Shown here: positions 54,377 through 62,789 of the stretch, one piece after another
How the letters are laid out: every line of letters begins with the position of its first letter
How positions within the stretch are numbered: the stretch's first letter is position 1
Assembly (NCBI GenBank): GCA_003167555.1
Contig: PMSN01000009.1
Coordinates: 248,001-312,000 of the forward strand
Direction: 5' to 3'
Source of the DNA: Spartobacteria bacterium
Lineage (GTDB): Bacteria > Verrucomicrobiota > Verrucomicrobiia > Chthoniobacterales > UBA10450
DNA: 64,000 bases
Translations under genes and position numbers: made by a program
Notes under the pieces: generated by a model
Seen by the model: only the letters and a program-made list of their open reading frames with translations
Told to the model about the DNA's origin: nothing
Databases searched by the model: none

Positions 54377-54854
54377 CGCACCGATCGCATCACAGACTTC
54401 TGCCTTCTGACTTCTGGCTTCCGTCCTCTGTCCTCCGTCCTTCCCATTGGGCGTTCGGCGTTCGGCGTTCTCCTCTCCCGTCCGCTTCGCCCCCGTTTTG
54501 ATTCGCAGCTTCCCATCTGCTCACCGGCTGCCTCACCGACTCGACCGTCTACGTCGCTCGCTTTCCAACGGCTCCGTTCTACTTCCTACTTTCTAATTTC
54601 TAATTTCTAATTTTGAATGCTTTCTACTTTTCAGAGTCCTCTGTCTTCTGACTTCTCCTCTTCATTGGGCGTTCGGCGTTCGGCGTTTGCTTCCCTCCGA
54701 CCTCTGGCGGCCGCCCTGATAACCAATCTCCAATAACGAATAACCGGCGCTGAGCGCCTCTTTCTCCTTTCGCCTTTCAGGTGCTTCCCGTAGACCATAC
54801 AAAAATACCAAAATACAGATTGACAGGACAATACACAGCTATTACACGAGGGGA
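54377..54854 (+). repeat. Phrase-type repeat array H
   Basis: 478 bases without a gene. Words: TTCTGCCTTCTGACTTCTGG, CCTCTGTCCTCCGTCC, GTTCGGCGTTCGGCGTT, the 104-base unit at 54491-54594, TTTCTAATTTCTAA, CTCTGTCTTCTGACTTC. The last 85 bases change to ordinary AT-richer sequence (GTAGACCATACAAAAATACC) that may hold the promoter of the restriction operon. Confidence 0.68.
54491..54594 (+). repeat. 104-base direct repeat, right copy
   Basis: Three mismatches to 46067-46170, same orientation, about 8.4 kb away. It begins CCCCGTTTTGATTCGCAGC and ends TTCTACTTCCTACTTTCT. Confidence 0.75.
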
Positions 54855-55406
54855 ATGGCAATCCAACTTGAAATCCCTGAGACATTATACAAGCGACTCC
54901 AGAAACACGCGGTTCCATTCGTCGACACGCCGTTGTCCGTTATCGAGAAGTGGGCGGATCACTTCGAAACTGCCCAAAACGGCAACGCAGCATTGACTGC
55001 CGAGCTACCGACGGTCGAATACGGCGCGAAGAAGCTGGACCCGCTCCACCCGCCTGATCTTTTTCACACACGTGCACGCGGAACTTTCGGCGGAACGGCG
55101 TTCTCGAACTGGAATGATCTGCTTCGTATCGCGCACGTAGCCGCCTTCAAAAAAGCCGGCTCATTCGACGCGCTCCGGAACATCACGCACGCGCAGATTC
55201 GCAATGGCAGTCACTCGGATAGCGGGTTCAAGTTCGTCCCGGAGATTGGAATTTCACTTCAAGGGGTCGACGCAAATCATGCATGGCAATATGCGCTGCG
55301 ACTCGCGAAGTTCCTTGGTTTCGCTGTGTCTGCGGTCATCGAATGGCGCCATAACCCGAAGGCTGCGCATCCCGGCTCGGCAGGGATTCTGGAATTCGTC
55401 CCATAA
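54855..55406 (+). CDS. SeqA-N-like accessory protein of the restriction operon
   Basis: 183 residues. ATG at 54855 has GAGGGG directly upstream. The N-terminal 40 residues (AIQLEIPETLYKRLQKHAVP, FVDTPLSVIEKWADH) resemble the SeqA-N/ribbon-type dimerisation segment found in small proteins encoded beside methyltransferase genes. The C-terminal part (ISLQGVDANHAWQYALRLAK) is unassigned. It is probably an operon regulator or a subunit that modifies complex assembly. It is 49 bases before the Mod gene. Confidence 0.65.
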   Translation: MAIQLEIPETLYKRLQKHAVPFVDTPLSVIEKWADHFETAQNGNAALTAELPTVEYGAKKLDPLHPPDLFHTRARGTFGGTAFSNWNDLLRIAHVAAFKKAGSFDALRNITHAQIRNGSHSDSGFKFVPEIGISLQGVDANHAWQYALRLAKFLGFAVSAVIEWRHNPKAAHPGSAGILEFVP

Positions 55407-55455
55407 ACCGTGCGAATCGTTTGCCTTCCCCCATTTGAACCCGCTACCCTGAGCC

Positions 55456-57106
55456 GTGCCCACGCTACAATTTAAAGGCAAGCCACTGGTGCAGAATCAC
55501 CATTTGGTCGTGCCATTCAGCGAGCTGGATGCGGTGAAGTCGCGTGGGCTGAGCAAGAGCCCGAGCCTGCACGACAATCTCATCATCGAGGGGGACAACC
55601 TCAAGGCGCTCAAGGCTCTGCTGCCCACCTATCATGGAAAGGTGAAGTGCATCTACATCGACCCGCCCTACAACACCGGCAACGAAGCCTGGATTTACAA
55701 CGACAAGGTCAACTCGCCGATGATCCGCGACTGGCTGGGCAAGACGGTGGACCGAGACGATCTTACTCGCCACGACAAATGGTGCTGCATGATGCTCCCG
55801 CGGCTGAAACTCCTGCGCGAATTGCTCACCGACGACGGCGCGATCTTCATCTCCATCGATGACAACGAGGTGCATCACCTGCGGGCGTTAATGGACGAGG
55901 TCTTCGGAGCGGAGAATTTCGTCGCTACGGTGATTTGGCAGATGAGTGATGGGCCAAAAAACACGAAGACCCAATTCAGTGAGGACCACGAGTATCTTGT
56001 TGTCTATGCGCGTTACGGACCCAAATGGATTCCGAATCGACTCGCGCGGACTGAAGCGATGATCGCGCGATACAAGAATCCGGACAATGACCCGCGCGGT
56101 GATTGGCTTCTCAGTGACCTAGCCGCAAGAAACGTTTACTCCCAAGGCCGGTATTCGATTACTACCCCGACGGGTAGAGTGATAGACGGTCCTCCCGCAG
56201 GAAGCTACTGGCGCGTCAACAAGGCCAAGTTCGAAGAGCTTAACAAGGACGGTCGGATTTGGTGGGGAGAATCGGGCGACAATCGCCCCGGCATGAAGCG
56301 TTTCCTTTCTGAAGTTCAGGAAGGTGTCGTTCCACGAACAATCTGGCTTTGGAAAGATGCGGGCAGTACGCGCCACTCCAAACAAGAGTTCAGTCAAATC
56401 ATGGCGGCAGAATCCGGCAGCGACCTCTTCATAACACCGAAGCCTGTTTCCCTTCTTTCGAAGGTCGTTCGAATGTCTACAGAAGGCTCAGACATTTGTG
56501 CTCGACTCATATGCCGGCACCGGCACGACAGCCCAAGCGGTGCTCGCGTTGAACAAGGAAGACGGCGGCAATCGGCGCTTCATCCTATGCCAGATGCCTT
56601 ACGAGACGAAAGAACAGGAGCAAAAGAAAGAAAACATCTGCGAGAGCATCACGGCGGAGCGCGTGCGGCGCGTGATAAAGGGCGTGCCGAAGGCGAAGGA
56701 CGAGAATCTGCGCAAAGGCTTGGGTGGAACATTCTCCTACTTCAAACTTGGGAAGGAACTGAGGAAGCAGGCGATCCTCGACGGCAGGGATTTGCCGAGC
56801 TACGCGGCGCTCGCGGGATATGTGTTCTTCACGGCCACGGGTGAGGAGTTTCAGCCGAAGAAGATGAAGCCGCCGTTCATCGGCATGAGCCGCGATCGCG
56901 ATGTGTTTCTTATCTACGAAGCTGACATCGAGAAGCTGAAAGACATGGCGCTGAACCTCGAACTCGCGCGGTCGCTGGGCAAAGGCGACCGCAAGAAGCT
57001 CGTCTTCGCGCCCACCAAGTATTTGGATCAGGAGTATCTCGACCGGCTCAATATCGAGTTTTGCCAACTGCCATTCGAGATTTACCAGCGGGCTAGCAGC
57101 AGATGA
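55456..57106 (+). pseudogene. Type III DNA methyltransferase (Mod), frameshifted
   Basis: Start GTG at 55456. Beta-class adenine N6-methyltransferase: DPPYNTG (residues 69-75, motif IV) comes first and the SAM-binding VLDSYAGTGTTAQAV (motif I) later. Between them the frame changes: one extra T in GACATTTGTG (56491-56500) is enough to explain it. Removing one T reads GSDIVLDSYAGTGTT, so the intact protein would be about 549 residues. The first frame runs on out of frame to 56844 and the correct second frame ends at 57106. The Mod target-recognition region lies between. It may be a true mutation, an assembly error, or a length-switching site, though a run of three T is short for that. It overlaps the Res gene by four bases. 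Confidence 0.85.
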
Positions 57107-59664
57107 TTCAGCTGAAAGAGTACCAGCGCGACACGTTGCAGGCGATACGCGCCTATCTCGACGCCTTGACTGAGCTGCGTGCGAAAGACATCAAGGCGCG
57201 CGAAATCGATCCTGATCTCGGGATCGATTGGCCGTTGAAAGCGTGGGAGAAGGTGAAAGGCAGCTCGTACCTGCCGCGTCGAAACGGATTGGGCGAACCA
57301 CTGCCGTCGTTCTGTCTGAAGATTCCGACAGGAGGAGGTAAGACGTTTCTGGCCACAAAAGCGATCGACCTTATCAACACGCATTTCCGCAGGAGCAATC
57401 GCGGACTCGTGCTTTGGATCGTGCCGACGACGCAGATTTACCGTCAGACGCTCAACGCACTGAAGGACCGCGATCATCCCTATCGTCAAACGTTGGACGT
57501 GGCCTCGGGCGCCCGCACTCTCATCTTAGAACGCACCCAGCAGTTCACGCCCTCCGACATCGAGCAGAATCTTTGTGTGTTGATGTTAATGCTGCCCGCG
57601 GCAGCGCGGCAGACAAAGGAGACGCTGCGCATGTTCCGCGACAGTGGCGGCTTCGATGCCTTCTTTCCTTCCGAAGAAGATTATGCTGGGCATTCCGCAA
57701 TCCTAAATGAGCTGCCGAATCTCGACACCTTCGACGCGCGGGAACTGACCGCACGCCAGGTCAAGACATCGCTTGGCAACACGCTGCGGACATTAAATCC
57801 GCTCATCATTCTGGACGAAGGACAGAAGGCTTACAGCCGAATCGCTCGGGAAACGATCGAAGGGTTCAACCCTTGTATGATCCTTGAGTTATCCGCGACG
57901 CCGCCACGCGATGCGAACGTCCTTATCGATGTAAAGGGCACCGCCCTTGAACGGGAAGGGATGATCAAGCTCGACCTGCACGTGCACAACAATCTGTCCG
58001 CTGATTGGAAGAACACTTTGCTACAGGCAGCGGAGCAACGCGACATGCTGGAAGCGCAAGCGCGCGAATATGCCGCGCAGACCGGCAGGAACATTCGACC
58101 AATCTGCTTGATCCAGGTCGAACGCACCGGGAAGGAGCAGCGGCATTCCAAGTTCATCCATTCGGAAGATGCGCGCGAATATCTTCTGCAACGGCCGGGA
58201 GTGACCGCGGATCAGGTTGCCGTCAAGACAAGCGAGAAAGACGAACTCAAAGAGGTGGACGATATCGGCGGTCTGATGTCACCGAATTGTCAAATTCGAT
58301 ACATCATTACGAAGCAGGCACTACAGGAAGGCTGGGACTGTTCTTTCGCCTATGTGCTCGCGGTGCTGACGAATCCTACGTCCAAGACGGCGTTGACTCA
58401 GCTCGTCGGTCGAATCCTCCGTCAGCCGGACGCGCGCAAGACAGGAAATCCTTGGCTCGACGAGAGCTATGTTTTTGTATTCCAACGTAAGGGTGCGGTG
58501 CTGCTGGAAGATATCAGAAAGGGATTCGGGCAGGAGGGGCTCGGTGACCTGAAAGGTCGCATCATTGAGGACAAAAACCGGCCCGATCGCGGCAACGAAA
58601 ACGAAATCTATCCCCGCAGCGAATTTCGTAAACAAGCAGAGCATCTAGTTCTGCCCGCGTTCATGATAAAAGACGGTCGTGAATGGCGGCCGGTACATTA
58701 CCAACCTGACATTCTCGCCCGAGTGCCCTGGGGCGATGTGAACATCGAACCCCTCCTCAATCTTACGCTTCCCGACGAAGACACGACTGGCAGGCACACG
58801 CGTCACGGATTAGGCGAAAAGATTTTGCGCGAGGAACCGCCAGCGAAGGGAGAGGCAGTGGAGCTGGTTGATCAGGAAGAGCCGGACTGCGCTTTCGCGG
58901 CGAGTCATCTCCTCGACGTAATGCCAAATCCCTGGCGTGGAAATGAGATAGCGCACAAGGTCTTCGACAGCCTGCTGAAACGCTACGAACGCCGGCGCGT
59001 GCTCGATGGTTATGTGTTCGTTATTGATGAGATTCATCGTCAGCTTCTTCAGGAACGGGACCGTCTCGCGCGGCAGCTTTTTCTCGAATTGCTGGAGCAA
59101 GGAGTCATGCGCTTCATGGTGGTGACCGACGATCTTGGTTTTAACCGCCTACCCCAAGTGCTGGCGATGCCGGAGCGCGAAGTACGAGCCAACAGCGAAA
59201 TTGGTAAGCCATACCAGTTAGGTTTGTTCGAAGACATGCCAGCGTCCGGCTTCAATGACCTGGAACGCGCAGTCGCCACCTTCCTGGACGCGCAGGAACC
59301 GCTCTTCTTTTGGTATCGCAATCGGTCTCGCCACGACTACTTCGTGCAGGGATGGCAGCCGAATCGCATCTATGCGGATTTTATCTTTACGACAGCGCGC
59401 GACGCCGCGGAAGAGAAACAGATCGATCGCGTCTTCGTTGTCGAAACCAAAGGAAAACACCTGGCGGGCGTCAAAGATGCCGAAGGAAGACTAACCGACA
59501 CTGGATACAAACGTGATGTCTTCACGTTGTGTACAGAGAGGAGCAGGCAGAAGAGATGGTCTGACCTTGTCCCATTCATGCAAAGCAAGACCATGAGGTT
59601 CGAGGTCGTGGATGAGGATGGTTGGAAAGCAAAGCTCAAGACGCTATTGGACGAAGCGGTGTGA
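57103..59664 (+). CDS. Type III restriction endonuclease, Res subunit
   Basis: 853 residues, ATG at 57103 overlapping the Mod stop (ATGA). SF2 helicase: Walker A PTGGGKT (75-81), motif II DEGQK (238-242) in place of the usual DEAH/DECH, motif III SATPP (264-268) and motif VI QLVGRILRQP near 430-445. A C-terminal nuclease follows: ADFIFTTA... then FVVETKGKHL, the ExK of a PD-(D/E)XK fold. With Mod it would form a type III restriction-modification complex that cuts unmodified DNA. If Mod is truly broken, Res may be inactive or unneeded. Confidence 0.92.
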   Translation: MIQLKEYQRDTLQAIRAYLDALTELRAKDIKAREIDPDLGIDWPLKAWEKVKGSSYLPRRNGLGEPLPSFCLKIPTGGGKTFLATKAIDLINTHFRRSNRGLVLWIVPTTQIYRQTLNALKDRDHPYRQTLDVASGARTLILERTQQFTPSDIEQNLCVLMLMLPAAARQTKETLRMFRDSGGFDAFFPSEEDYAGHSAILNELPNLDTFDARELTARQVKTSLGNTLRTLNPLIILDEGQKAYSRIARETIEGFNPCMILELSATPPRDANVLIDVKGTALEREGMIKLDLHVHNNLSADWKNTLLQAAEQRDMLEAQAREYAAQTGRNIRPICLIQVERTGKEQRHSKFIHSEDAREYLLQRPGVTADQVAVKTSEKDELKEVDDIGGLMSPNCQIRYIITKQALQEGWDCSFAYVLAVLTNPTSKTALTQLVGRILRQPDARKTGNPWLDESYVFVFQRKGAVLLEDIRKGFGQEGLGDLKGRIIEDKNRPDRGNENEIYPRSEFRKQAEHLVLPAFMIKDGREWRPVHYQPDILARVPWGDVNIEPLLNLTLPDEDTTGRHTRHGLGEKILREEPPAKGEAVELVDQEEPDCAFAASHLLDVMPNPWRGNEIAHKVFDSLLKRYERRRVLDGYVFVIDEIHRQLLQERDRLARQLFLELLEQGVMRFMVVTDDLGFNRLPQVLAMPEREVRANSEIGKPYQLGLFEDMPASGFNDLERAVATFLDAQEPLFFWYRNRSRHDYFVQGWQPNRIYADFIFTTARDAAEEKQIDRVFVVETKGKHLAGVKDAEGRLTDTGYKRDVFTLCTERSRQKRWSDLVPFMQSKTMRFEVVDEDGWKAKLKTLLDEAV

Positions 59665-59689
59665 GCGTAGCATTCCTTTGATCGACTGC

Positions 59690-59827
59690 ATGCCAACAGT
59701 AGCGCCGAATTCCAATCTTTCCGGTCGCCGATTGGCTGAACTTATGATCGAGCACAATATCGGTGTCGGCGAAGAACACGCCTATCGGATCAAGAAGATC
59801 GACAGCGACTACTTCGAAGAAGCTTAA
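59690..59827 (+). pseudogene. Remnant of an Mrr-like restriction endonuclease C-terminus
   Basis: 45 codons from ATG at 59690. RRLAELMIEHNIGVGEEHAY followed by KKIDSDYFEE matches the wording that ends Mrr restriction enzymes (usually DGxRLAxLMIxxxVGV...IKxIDxDYFE). The rest of Mrr, including the N-terminal domain and PD-ExK core, is absent; the preceding residues (MPTVAPNSNLSG) are not Mrr-like. It starts 25 bases after the Res gene. It could be translated as a 45-residue peptide, but a fragment left by recombination is more likely. Confidence 0.65.
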
Positions 59828-59838
59828 GGCGCAACGCA

Positions 59839-60411
59839 ATGGAAGTAGCAGACGCATTGATCCTTTCGCAACCTCTCCCGAACAACATGTGGTCTTGGAC
59901 TCTCACCTCTCGAATGGGTGATTTGCTTCGCCGCGCACAGCAAGAATTCGGGTCCCGCGATGTCAGCTACACGCCACTGGGCGTCGAATTTACCGCCAAT
60001 GGACCTTATATTTGGTATCCTGGGGATCCCGCAGACCACAATGTAGTTATCCGGCTCAACAGCACCGCCTTAACGGACGTACCTCAAGCGTGTTACCAGC
60101 TTGCCCAGGAGTGCATTCATCTTTTGGCCCCGACGGGTGGAAGTCACGCCAATTACTTGGAAGAGGGTATATCGATTGTTTTCGCGCGTAGATACATTAA
60201 TGAGCATTTTGGCTTTTCGATGGATCAGCCGAATCCAAAATACTCTGAAGCTGCTCAGCTTGTCGAAGCGTTGCTTGCTTTGGATCCTGAAGCGGTGCGA
60301 AAGGTTCGTGCGGTACAGCCTTCCTTTTCGCAGATCACAGTCGCCAATCTGCGCGATAAAGTTCCTAATTGCTCGGCCGAACTAGCCGAGAAGGTTTTAA
60401 GAACCTTTTGA
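59839..60411 (+). CDS. Hypothetical protein with degenerate gluzincin-like motif
   Basis: 190 residues. The segment CYQLAQECIHLLAPTGGSHA then NYLEEGISIVFARRY has the layout of gluzincin peptidases (HExxH ... x-x-EEG), but the first His is Gln (QECIH), so zinc binding is doubtful. No signal peptide. GC content is moderate and the gene follows the Mrr remnant by 11 bases. It may be a defence-island accessory protein. Function unknown. Confidence 0.62.
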   Translation: MEVADALILSQPLPNNMWSWTLTSRMGDLLRRAQQEFGSRDVSYTPLGVEFTANGPYIWYPGDPADHNVVIRLNSTALTDVPQACYQLAQECIHLLAPTGGSHANYLEEGISIVFARRYINEHFGFSMDQPNPKYSEAAQLVEALLALDPEAVRKVRAVQPSFSQITVANLRDKVPNCSAELAEKVLRTF

Positions 60412-60455
60412 TACCGAGAGTCCACATTAGGGAAAGATCGCAGGGATTCGGTAGG

Positions 60456-61025
60456 CTAAAACTTTGGCACTGATGCTCGCGCGTTTTCTTCTTTGATGCG
60501 CTTGAGCTGTTCCTCGTGTTGACGAGCCGCCGGAAGTTCCAGCCGCACGATCAAATTGCTGCGCCGCCACAAGATCGCTCCGTCGGTCCGTTCCCACATC
60601 TTTTCCCCCGTCAGGCTTCCTCCTATTGCCTGACTGAAGCGGTTCAACGCATCGCTTGGCAAATTTGGATTCCGATAAGGGATTTGTTTCCAACTTGTTC
60701 TCTCCAGAGTATTGGCGGTCATGATGGCTTGGATCTCGTCATCTCGAATTGCGATCCCACTGACAGCTGCGCTCGTTTTCTGAAAATCCATCCGGACGGC
60801 CGGGCCGTCGACCTGGAGAAAAGCAGCTCGAATCTTCCACCCTTGATACTCGTACGTGTGGTGAATCGCGCCTTCGAGAAGCGGAGAATTCTTATCGTTA
60901 ATAGCCGTTAGATTGGTGTCTTTCGGCCGTCCGTAACGATTTGCGCACTGCACTGGCGTTTCGCCGAGACGCGCCTCGGCGGCAACTGTGAAAGCTAGAG
61001 AGACGAAGAAGAGGAGAACGCGCAT
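60456..61025 (-). CDS. Exported hypothetical protein
   Basis: 189 residues from ATG at 61023-61025; GTG at 61029-61031 is a possible earlier start. Signal peptide MRVLLFFVSLAFTVAAEA. The mature part (GETPVQCANRYGRPKDTNLT, then SPLLEGAIHHTYEYQGWKIR) resembles small exported proteins that recur in this phylum, and the C-terminus is charged (QHEEQLKRIKEENARASV). Function unknown. Confidence 0.7.
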   Translation of the reverse strand: MRVLLFFVSLAFTVAAEARLGETPVQCANRYGRPKDTNLTAINDKNSPLLEGAIHHTYEYQGWKIRAAFLQVDGPAVRMDFQKTSAAVSGIAIRDDEIQAIMTANTLERTSWKQIPYRNPNLPSDALNRFSQAIGGSLTGEKMWERTDGAILWRRSNLIVRLELPAARQHEEQLKRIKEENARASVPKF

Positions 61026-61180
61026 GCCCACAGGAAAGCATGACAGATGGCCAATCGTTTGGCGATGGATATGAATCGTTGGTGGATAAATGTCTCCCGG
61101 AAAAGAAACGGGCGGGAATAATTTCCCGCCCGCTCTTCGCTCGTTAGGCTGAAGAATCAGCCGACTCGGATCTGCGCGAT

Positions 61181-61580
61181 TTACACCACCATTAGTTTCG
61201 CCGGGTCGCTCCAGGCGCCCATGACGCCTTTGAGACCGACGGTGCGCACCCGCACCCAGATGACTGTGCCGGGCGTGAATGGAGCCCGCGGGAGCGGTGT
61301 GACATAGACCTAGCCCGAAGGGTTAGGTTGCGGGAGCAGCCGAATCAATCCGCCCAGCGTGGCTTTGCCGCCGCTGAACATCCCGGCCGGTTTCCAATCG
61401 CTCTCCTTGTTGGGATCGCCGGTGTTGATCTGGACGTCGTTAATGCTGTGTTGACGATCGGGCTGGTAGCGCGCGACCAGCGTGCCGCTCAGGTCGCCCT
61501 GGCGCACGACGAGATTTTGCGGCGCGGGCGGCGGCGTGGTGTCGGGCGTGCGAGCGGTCTCGTAGGAAGGGAAACCACTC
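61181..61580 (-). pseudogene. Fibronectin type III-like protein fragment, 5' truncated with internal stop
   Basis: Read on the minus strand, the frame runs from about 61580 to TAA at 61181-61183 and contains DTTPPPAPQNLVVRQGDLSG, QHSINDVQINTGDPNKESDW and TPGTVIWVRVRTVGLKGVMG then AWSDPAKLMVV, an fn3-like strand pattern. A TAG at 61310-61312 interrupts it. The start is lost; the frame's upstream end meets the TTGTAGCGGCGG repeat at 61600. Either the gene decayed or the sequence is damaged. Confidence 0.62.
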
Positions 61581-61599
61581 TGAACGGTCCGCCGGTATA

Positions 61600-61615
61600 T
61601 TGTAGCGGCGGTCTA
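61600..61615. repeat. TTGTAGCGGCGGTCTA repeat, single arm
   Basis: Same word as 18651-18666. Here only one arm is present, joined directly to the CTCTCCGCCGT repeat. It marks the upstream edge of the fn3 fragment. Confidence 0.55.
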
Positions 61616-61616
61616 G

Positions 61617-61648
61617 CTCTCCGCCGTTGTCGAGCGAAGGAGGATGAC
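61617..61648 (+). repeat. 32-base direct repeat, left copy
   Basis: CTCTCCGCCGTTGTCGAGCG followed by AAGGAGGATGAC. Two mismatches to 62084-62115, same orientation. The pair encloses the gene at 61692-61985. Confidence 0.6.
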
Positions 61649-61691
61649 AATATGGGTGCGGCCCGAAAAAAGCTGCGTAGTATCGGCAGTC

Positions 61692-61985
61692 ATGCCTGCC
61701 CATGTCACGATCGATAGGGAACGAAAGCTCGTGATCACGGTCTGCTCCGGGACGGTCACGGATGAAGAGTTCTTGGAAGCCAGGAAGCAGGTTCTGGCAG
61801 ATCCCACGTTTGATCCGTGCTTCGATCGGCTGTGGGATTTCAGCGCCGTGATCTCGGAGCAGGTCAGCGAGGAGGCGATCACGCGTTTGATTCAGACGTC
61901 GCCTTTTGTCGGTGACATCTCGCGGGCGGTGGTCGTGAGCATGTCGCCGAAAGCTCTCGCCCGCATAATGGAGTTTGTCTCCTAG
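61692..61985 (+). CDS. STAS/SpoIIAA-like small protein
   Basis: 97 residues from ATG at 61692; an in-frame ATG at 61644, inside the direct repeat, is an alternative with GGAGG too close to use. The sequence VTIDRERKLVITVCSGTVTD, EEFLEARKQVLADPTFDPCF, DRLWDFSAV fits the small alpha/beta proteins of the SpoIIAA/STAS-like group, cytosolic, with no signal. Function unknown. Confidence 0.68.
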   Translation: MPAHVTIDRERKLVITVCSGTVTDEEFLEARKQVLADPTFDPCFDRLWDFSAVISEQVSEEAITRLIQTSPFVGDISRAVVVSMSPKALARIMEFVS

Positions 61986-62083
61986 TCGCGCCAGCTCAAC
62001 CGGCGGATCGCTGTTTTCCCGACGCGGCAATCCGCTGAGCAATGGATCGAAAGCGAGCGCCGCCCGCGCCCGCCGGCGCAGGA

Positions 62084-62115
62084 CTCTCCGCCGTAGTCGA
62101 ACGAAGGAGGATGAC
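62084..62115 (+). repeat. 32-base direct repeat, right copy
   Basis: CTCTCCGCCGTAGTCGAACG followed by AAGGAGGATGAC. It matches 61617-61648 with two mismatches. Confidence 0.6.
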
Positions 62116-62188
62116 CGTCGACCTCGCTCACGAAACTTGACAGAACGGCAGACGCTTTGGTATGCCGTAAAAAAACAAAAGGAACACA

Positions 62189-62548
62189 ATGATGGGGCCG
62201 ATCAAGAAAGAGTATATCAAACGCGTTCGCCACGAATCCGCCTATCGAACGTTTCGCGCCCTGGCAACGTTCGGTTCTGTGCTTTTCGTCGTCTTCGGGG
62301 TCCTGACGATCATAAGCGGGCTGGTCGTGGGAGGGATGACGGCGAGGCCGTATCACTACCTGCTTGCGTTTGGGTATGGCATCGGAGGGTTACTATCCGG
62401 CGCCGCGTGCATTGTCATCGGAATGGCGCTAAGACAGAGCGCATTCATTCTTGCCGATGTGGCTGATAGCCTGACTGACTTCTACAGCAGGCATGATCAG
62501 CTCCCCGCGTCTCCAAGTGTGCCGCCGCCTCCGCCGCTTAATCGGTAA
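62189..62548 (+). CDS. Small two-TM membrane protein
   Basis: 119 residues from ATG at 62189. Two predicted helices at about residues 27-49 (FGSVLFVVFGVLTIISGLVV) and 57-80 (YLLAFGYGIGGLLSGAACIV) with a short loop, and a Pro-rich tail ending SVPPPPPLNR. Upstream AAAAACAAAAGGAACACA carries AAGGA as a possible ribosome-binding site. Family not recognised. Confidence 0.72.
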   Translation: MMGPIKKEYIKRVRHESAYRTFRALATFGSVLFVVFGVLTIISGLVVGGMTARPYHYLLAFGYGIGGLLSGAACIVIGMALRQSAFILADVADSLTDFYSRHDQLPASPSVPPPPPLNR

Positions 62549-62789
62549 TGCGCCAGGTTAACGGATCGGACGAAACGTCGTCGATTCCCTGAAGAGGCAG
62601 AGCCTGTCCTGAGCGATCGCGAATGGGTGCCGGCTGCAAGGAATGGGAGAAGAGGCAGGCGACACGTCCCTCCAAGCTCTAGCACTGGAAACAGCCGTGA
62701 GTCCCATACGGGACGAAAGATGCCTGCGGACGGGGGCGAGTGCAGTAGTTCGGCTTGCGCCACCCTGGCTTTCTTTGTATTAGCGCCCC

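Noticed and set aside
56491-56500. Programmed frameshift or phase-variable tract in Mod
   Set aside because: Only three T are present, no slippery heptamer or long repeat is visible, so error or plain mutation is more likely.
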